From the NCBI RefSeq assembly GCF_018403665.1, contig NZ_BOVJ01000001.1, positions 1 to 46,752 of the forward strand: a DNA stretch of 46,752 nt, in the 5' to 3' direction. Source of the DNA: Paenibacillus cisolokensis (GTDB lineage: Bacteria > Bacillota > Bacilli > Paenibacillales > Paenibacillaceae). The notes below the pieces were generated by a model. The model was not told the origin of the DNA and did no database searches. It worked only from the letters and a program-made list of their open reading frames with translations. Both the position numbers and the translations under genes were made by a program. Within the stretch, counting starts at the first letter, position 1, and each line of letters begins with the position of its first letter. Below are positions 44,717 through 46,752 of the stretch, in pieces.

Positions 44717-44959
44717 ATGTCCAACAATACGGCAATTGTCGAAATTTCCCAAACCGCAAGCCGTTTTCGCTCTTCCATCGTTCTTCAAGCCGAGAACAAA
44801 TATATCGATGTCAAAAGCATCCTCGGGCTGTTCACGACATTGATCAGCGGACATGCCTATGATTTGCACGTTCACGGTCCGGACGCCGAAGAAGCCAAGA
44901 AAGCGATGGCCGACGTATTCGCCAAGCATAATCTGCACGTCAACATTATTTCCGACTGA
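44717..44959 (+). CDS. HPr-like protein lacking the His15 region
   Basis: An 80-residue protein that aligns with HPr from about HPr residue 18 onward: QTASRFRSSIVLQAENKYID, then VKSILGLFTTLISGHAYDLH and GPDAEEAKKAMADVF. The regulatory Ser46 equivalent is kept (KSILG, Ser34 here). The first strand and the GIHARPA-type phospho-His loop are absent, so it cannot carry PEP-derived phosphate. This recalls Crh, which also lacks His15, but Crh keeps the full fold and this protein does not. GGAGGG gives a firm start, and no His-loop coding is visible upstream. Relatives that I recall in Paenibacillus suggest a real family; its role is unknown. Confidence 0.72.
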   Translation: MSNNTAIVEISQTASRFRSSIVLQAENKYIDVKSILGLFTTLISGHAYDLHVHGPDAEEAKKAMADVFAKHNLHVNIISD

Positions 44960-45096
44960 CCGAAACCCGGACGGCAATCGCGCAAACATTTGCTCGAATT
45001 GCGGCCGGCTTCCGTTTTGTCCTTGTGTATTGCGTTCTTTTCGTCTAATATAAAGGGTATAGAAGACGGCGAGGATCGCGCACAGGGGGGGATACG

Positions 45097-45387
45097 ATGT
45101 CTTCATCGGATGTCATGATCCATTTGCATCACAAAGCGCTGCAGCTGCTTGAAGAGGACGCGGACAAAATCGAAAAGCTCATTGAGGTTCAAATGGAGAA
45201 CCTGACGACGCGTCAATGCCCGTTGTACGAGGAAGTGCTGGACACGCAGATGTACGGATTTTCTCGTCAGGTCGATTTTGCGGTGCGGGCGGGACTTGTT
45301 CCGCAACCCGTCGGCAAGGAAATTGTCAGCAGACTTGAACGCAACTTGGCGCAGCTGTACGAAGCGCTGAACAATAGAAGCGAGTAA
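45097..45387 (+). CDS. ylaN: YlaN family protein
   Basis: A 96-residue, all-helical protein closely matching Bacillus YlaN: KALQLLEEDADKIEKLIEVQ, then RQCPLYEEVLDTQMYGFSRQ. YlaN is needed under iron limitation in Bacillus and Staphylococcus, and is reported to bind iron and affect Fur; earlier work linked it to cell shape. GGGGGGATACG precedes the ATG. In Bacillus ylaN lies next to ftsW, which is also close here (minus strand, 45940 on). Confidence 0.92.
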   Translation: MSSSDVMIHLHHKALQLLEEDADKIEKLIEVQMENLTTRQCPLYEEVLDTQMYGFSRQVDFAVRAGLVPQPVGKEIVSRLERNLAQLYEALNNRSE

Positions 45388-45417
45388 CTCTCGTTAGGGA
45401 GTTGCTCTTTTTTTGCG
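45382..45417 (+). terminator. ylaN terminator
   Basis: GAGTAACTC-TCGTTAGG-GAGTTGCTCTTTTTTT, with one G-U pair; the stem overlaps the ylaN stop codon. Confidence 0.82.
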
Positions 45418-45506
45418 TCGTCCCCGTCGGCGAAAACCGGGCTCCTTGCTTTGCGCCTGTCGTATCCATTACAATGGAATCATATGGTGAATGAGGAGTG
45501 AACGAT

Positions 45507-45890
45507 ATGACCGAAGGCTTCGATACGGGTATTATTCGCATATCCGACGACGTTGTGGCAACCATCGCCGGTCTTGCCGCACTGGAAACCCCGGGCATCG
45601 CCGCCATGTCCGGAGGCATCTCTGAAGGACTTGCCAAGCGGCTGAGCGGCAAAAATGTACAGCGAGGCGTTTCGGTCGAGGTCGGCCAGCTTGAAGCGGC
45701 CATCGATCTGCGGATCATCGTCCACTACGGCATCCCGATTCAGGAGGTCAGCCGCCAGCTTCAGCGCAACGTGAAGGAAGCGGTGGAGAATATGACGGGA
45801 TTGAATGTGGTGGAAGTGAACGTAAAGGTTGAGGGCGTCGCGTTCAAGGAGGACGAACAGTCGCCGGAAGAGCCGCATCGAGTGAAATAA
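45507..45890 (+). CDS. Asp23/Gls24 family envelope stress protein
   Basis: A 127-residue cytoplasmic protein of the Asp23 (YloU/YqhY) family: IRISDDVVATIAGLAALETP, then VSVEVGQLEAAIDLRIIVHY and the ending NMTGLNVVEVNVKVEGVAF. Relatives are linked to alkaline or envelope stress and fatty acid metabolism, and which role applies here is unclear. ATG 45507 follows GAGGAG; a GTG nine bases earlier overlaps that site. A strong terminator follows. Confidence 0.9.
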   Translation: MTEGFDTGIIRISDDVVATIAGLAALETPGIAAMSGGISEGLAKRLSGKNVQRGVSVEVGQLEAAIDLRIIVHYGIPIQEVSRQLQRNVKEAVENMTGLNVVEVNVKVEGVAFKEDEQSPEEPHRVK

Positions 45891-45903
45891 CAACCGAAAC
45901 GGA

Positions 45904-45945
45904 AGGGGTACCGGCCCGATGACGACGGCCGGTACCCCTTTATTT
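45904..45945. terminator. Bidirectional terminator
   Basis: AGGGGTACCGGCC...GGCCGGTACCCCTTTATT: a perfect 12-base stem between the Asp23 gene and the convergent ftsW. Confidence 0.88.
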
Positions 45946-46752
45946 GCGGCCGGAGTCGCGCATCCGCTCCTGCCGGTTGTATTCGCGCGAAATGCTGAGC
46001 AGAATGCCGACGCTCATCAGCGTAAAAAGCAGTGACGAGCCGCCGTAGCTGATAAACGGCAACGTAACGCCCGTTATCGGGATCGTGCCGGTTACGCCGC
46101 CGATATTGATCACCGCTTGCATGCCGATCAGACCGATAATGCCGACGCCGACGATCGTACCGTATATATCGGGACAGCGCAGGGCGATCAGAAGTCCGCG
46201 CCAAAGGAAAAACAAGTAGAACAGGAGGAACAGCGTACTGCCGATAAATCCGAATTCCTCGGCGATAATCGCAAATATGAAGTCGTTGTACGGATAAGGC
46301 AGATAATGCAGCTTCTGTACGCTCTCTCCGAACCCTGCGCCGGTCAGACCGCCGTGGCCGAGCGCCTGCAGCGACCGGACGAGATGGAAGCCGGAACCGA
46401 GCTCGTCGGCCAACGGGTCCATGTAGGAGGTGATCCGGTCAAACCGGTACGTCCATCCGTCGGGATCGGCCATAATCCATATGGCGAACAAGACAGCCAA
46501 AACGACCAGCATGATGAGGCCGGTTGCGGCTACTTGCTTCAGGTTGGCGCCGCCGGCCAGTATCATGATCGAAGCGCAGGCGGCAAGCACCAGGCAGGAC
46601 CCGAGATCGGGCTGCAGCATAATAAGGCCGCAGAAAAAGAGACGATGATGATGACGGGCAGCAGCCCTTTTTTGAAATCCCGGAATTTCTCTCCCTTCTT
46701 CGCTATGAGCGCGCCCAAATAGAGAATGAGCGCCAGCTTGGCCGGCTCGGTC
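45940..46752 (-). CDS. ftsW: FtsW/SEDS peptidoglycan polymerase, 5' end beyond window (frame break)
   Basis: The C-terminal ~270 residues of a SEDS-family glycosyltransferase that polymerises septal peptidoglycan. Visible are GGLTGAGFGESVQKLHYLPY, NDFIFAIIAEEFGFIGSTLF and GVTLPFISYGGSSLLFTLM, all family hallmarks, in a protein with many membrane helices. FtsW rather than RodA or SpoVE is inferred from the ylaN neighbour. The frame breaks at the T5 run (46634-46638 as A on the plus strand). One base restores VSFFCGLIMLQPDLGSCLV. The start lies outside the window. Confidence 0.88.
   Translation of the reverse strand, partial: DRAGQAGAHSLFGRAHSEEGREIPGFQKRAAARHHHRLFFCGLIMLQPDLGSCLVLAACASIMILAGGANLKQVAATGLIMLVVLAVLFAIWIMADPDGWTYRFDRITSYMDPLADELGSGFHLVRSLQALGHGGLTGAGFGESVQKLHYLPYPYNDFIFAIIAEEFGFIGSTLFLLFYLFFLWRGLLIALRCPDIYGTIVGVGIIGLIGMQAVINIGGVTGTIPITGVTLPFISYGGSSLLFTLMSVGILLSISREYNRQERMRDSGRK

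Overview
The window looks like a chromosomal segment of a GC-rich, spore-forming Firmicute, most likely family Paenibacillaceae (Paenibacillus/Cohnella-like). The evidence is Bacillus-type gene neighbourhoods (ytxJ-ccpA; acuC-acuA/acsA; ylaN near ftsW; rpsD beside a GAF-GGDEF gene), strong GGAGG ribosome binding sites, a tyrosine T-box leader, Spl-like and SLH-domain proteins, a bacillithiol-type YtxJ protein and a Q-rich coat-like protein. I see no prophage, transposase, CRISPR array or plasmid function. The first ~800 bases are AT-rich and hold only small, doubtful genes.

Layout. 1-1,460: small ORFs and a cupin gene. 1,700-4,160: uracil-DNA glycosylase and an Spl-like radical SAM gene, convergent with a secreted SLH protein. 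4,290-6,075: a lone tRNA-Val(GAC) and a run of very small genes (membrane peptides, a lipoprotein, DUF3892). 6,145-13,760: a metallo-beta-lactamase-fold protein, DUF1292, DUF1885, arginine decarboxylase speA, an MFS exporter, YktB and a conserved unknown. 13,940-17,030: gluconokinase and 6-phosphogluconate dehydrogenase. 17,480-19,840: aroK, aroA and a CoA-binding protein. 19,935-24,330: the Q-rich repeat protein, then a PTS EIICBA gene overlapping ptsI. 24,370-27,490: PfpI, VanZ, a zinc-finger-like protein, ytxJ and ccpA. 27,640-28,490: about 0.85 kb of four unlike repeat families. 28,495-32,424: acuC, a palindromic 38/39-bp repeat array, acuA, and divergent acsA with a cre-like site. 32,513-35,410: a class A penicillin-binding protein. 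35,660-37,330: tyrS behind a T-box. 37,490-39,650: NfeD plus flotillin behind a sigma-W-like promoter. 39,700-42,600: rpsD with its leader, then a GAF-GGDEF cyclase. 42,660-46,752: a lipoprotein, M29 aminopeptidase, N-terminally truncated HPr-like protein, ylaN, an Asp23 protein and ftsW running off the end.

The genes share a carbon-control theme: CcpA, PTS transporter plus EI, an HPr-like protein that keeps the regulatory serine but lacks the His15 region, the gluconate branch, and acetyl-CoA synthetase with its acetylase (AcuA) and deacetylase (AcuC).

The most important caution is sequence quality. At least 19 reading-frame breaks are found in 14 genes, including ones normally essential or highly conserved (tyrS, ftsW, ccpA, ptsI partner, gnd, ung). 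Every one is repaired by adding one base, almost always in a run of A or T. This is the signature of homopolymer under-calling rather than gene decay. Those genes are annotated across the break.
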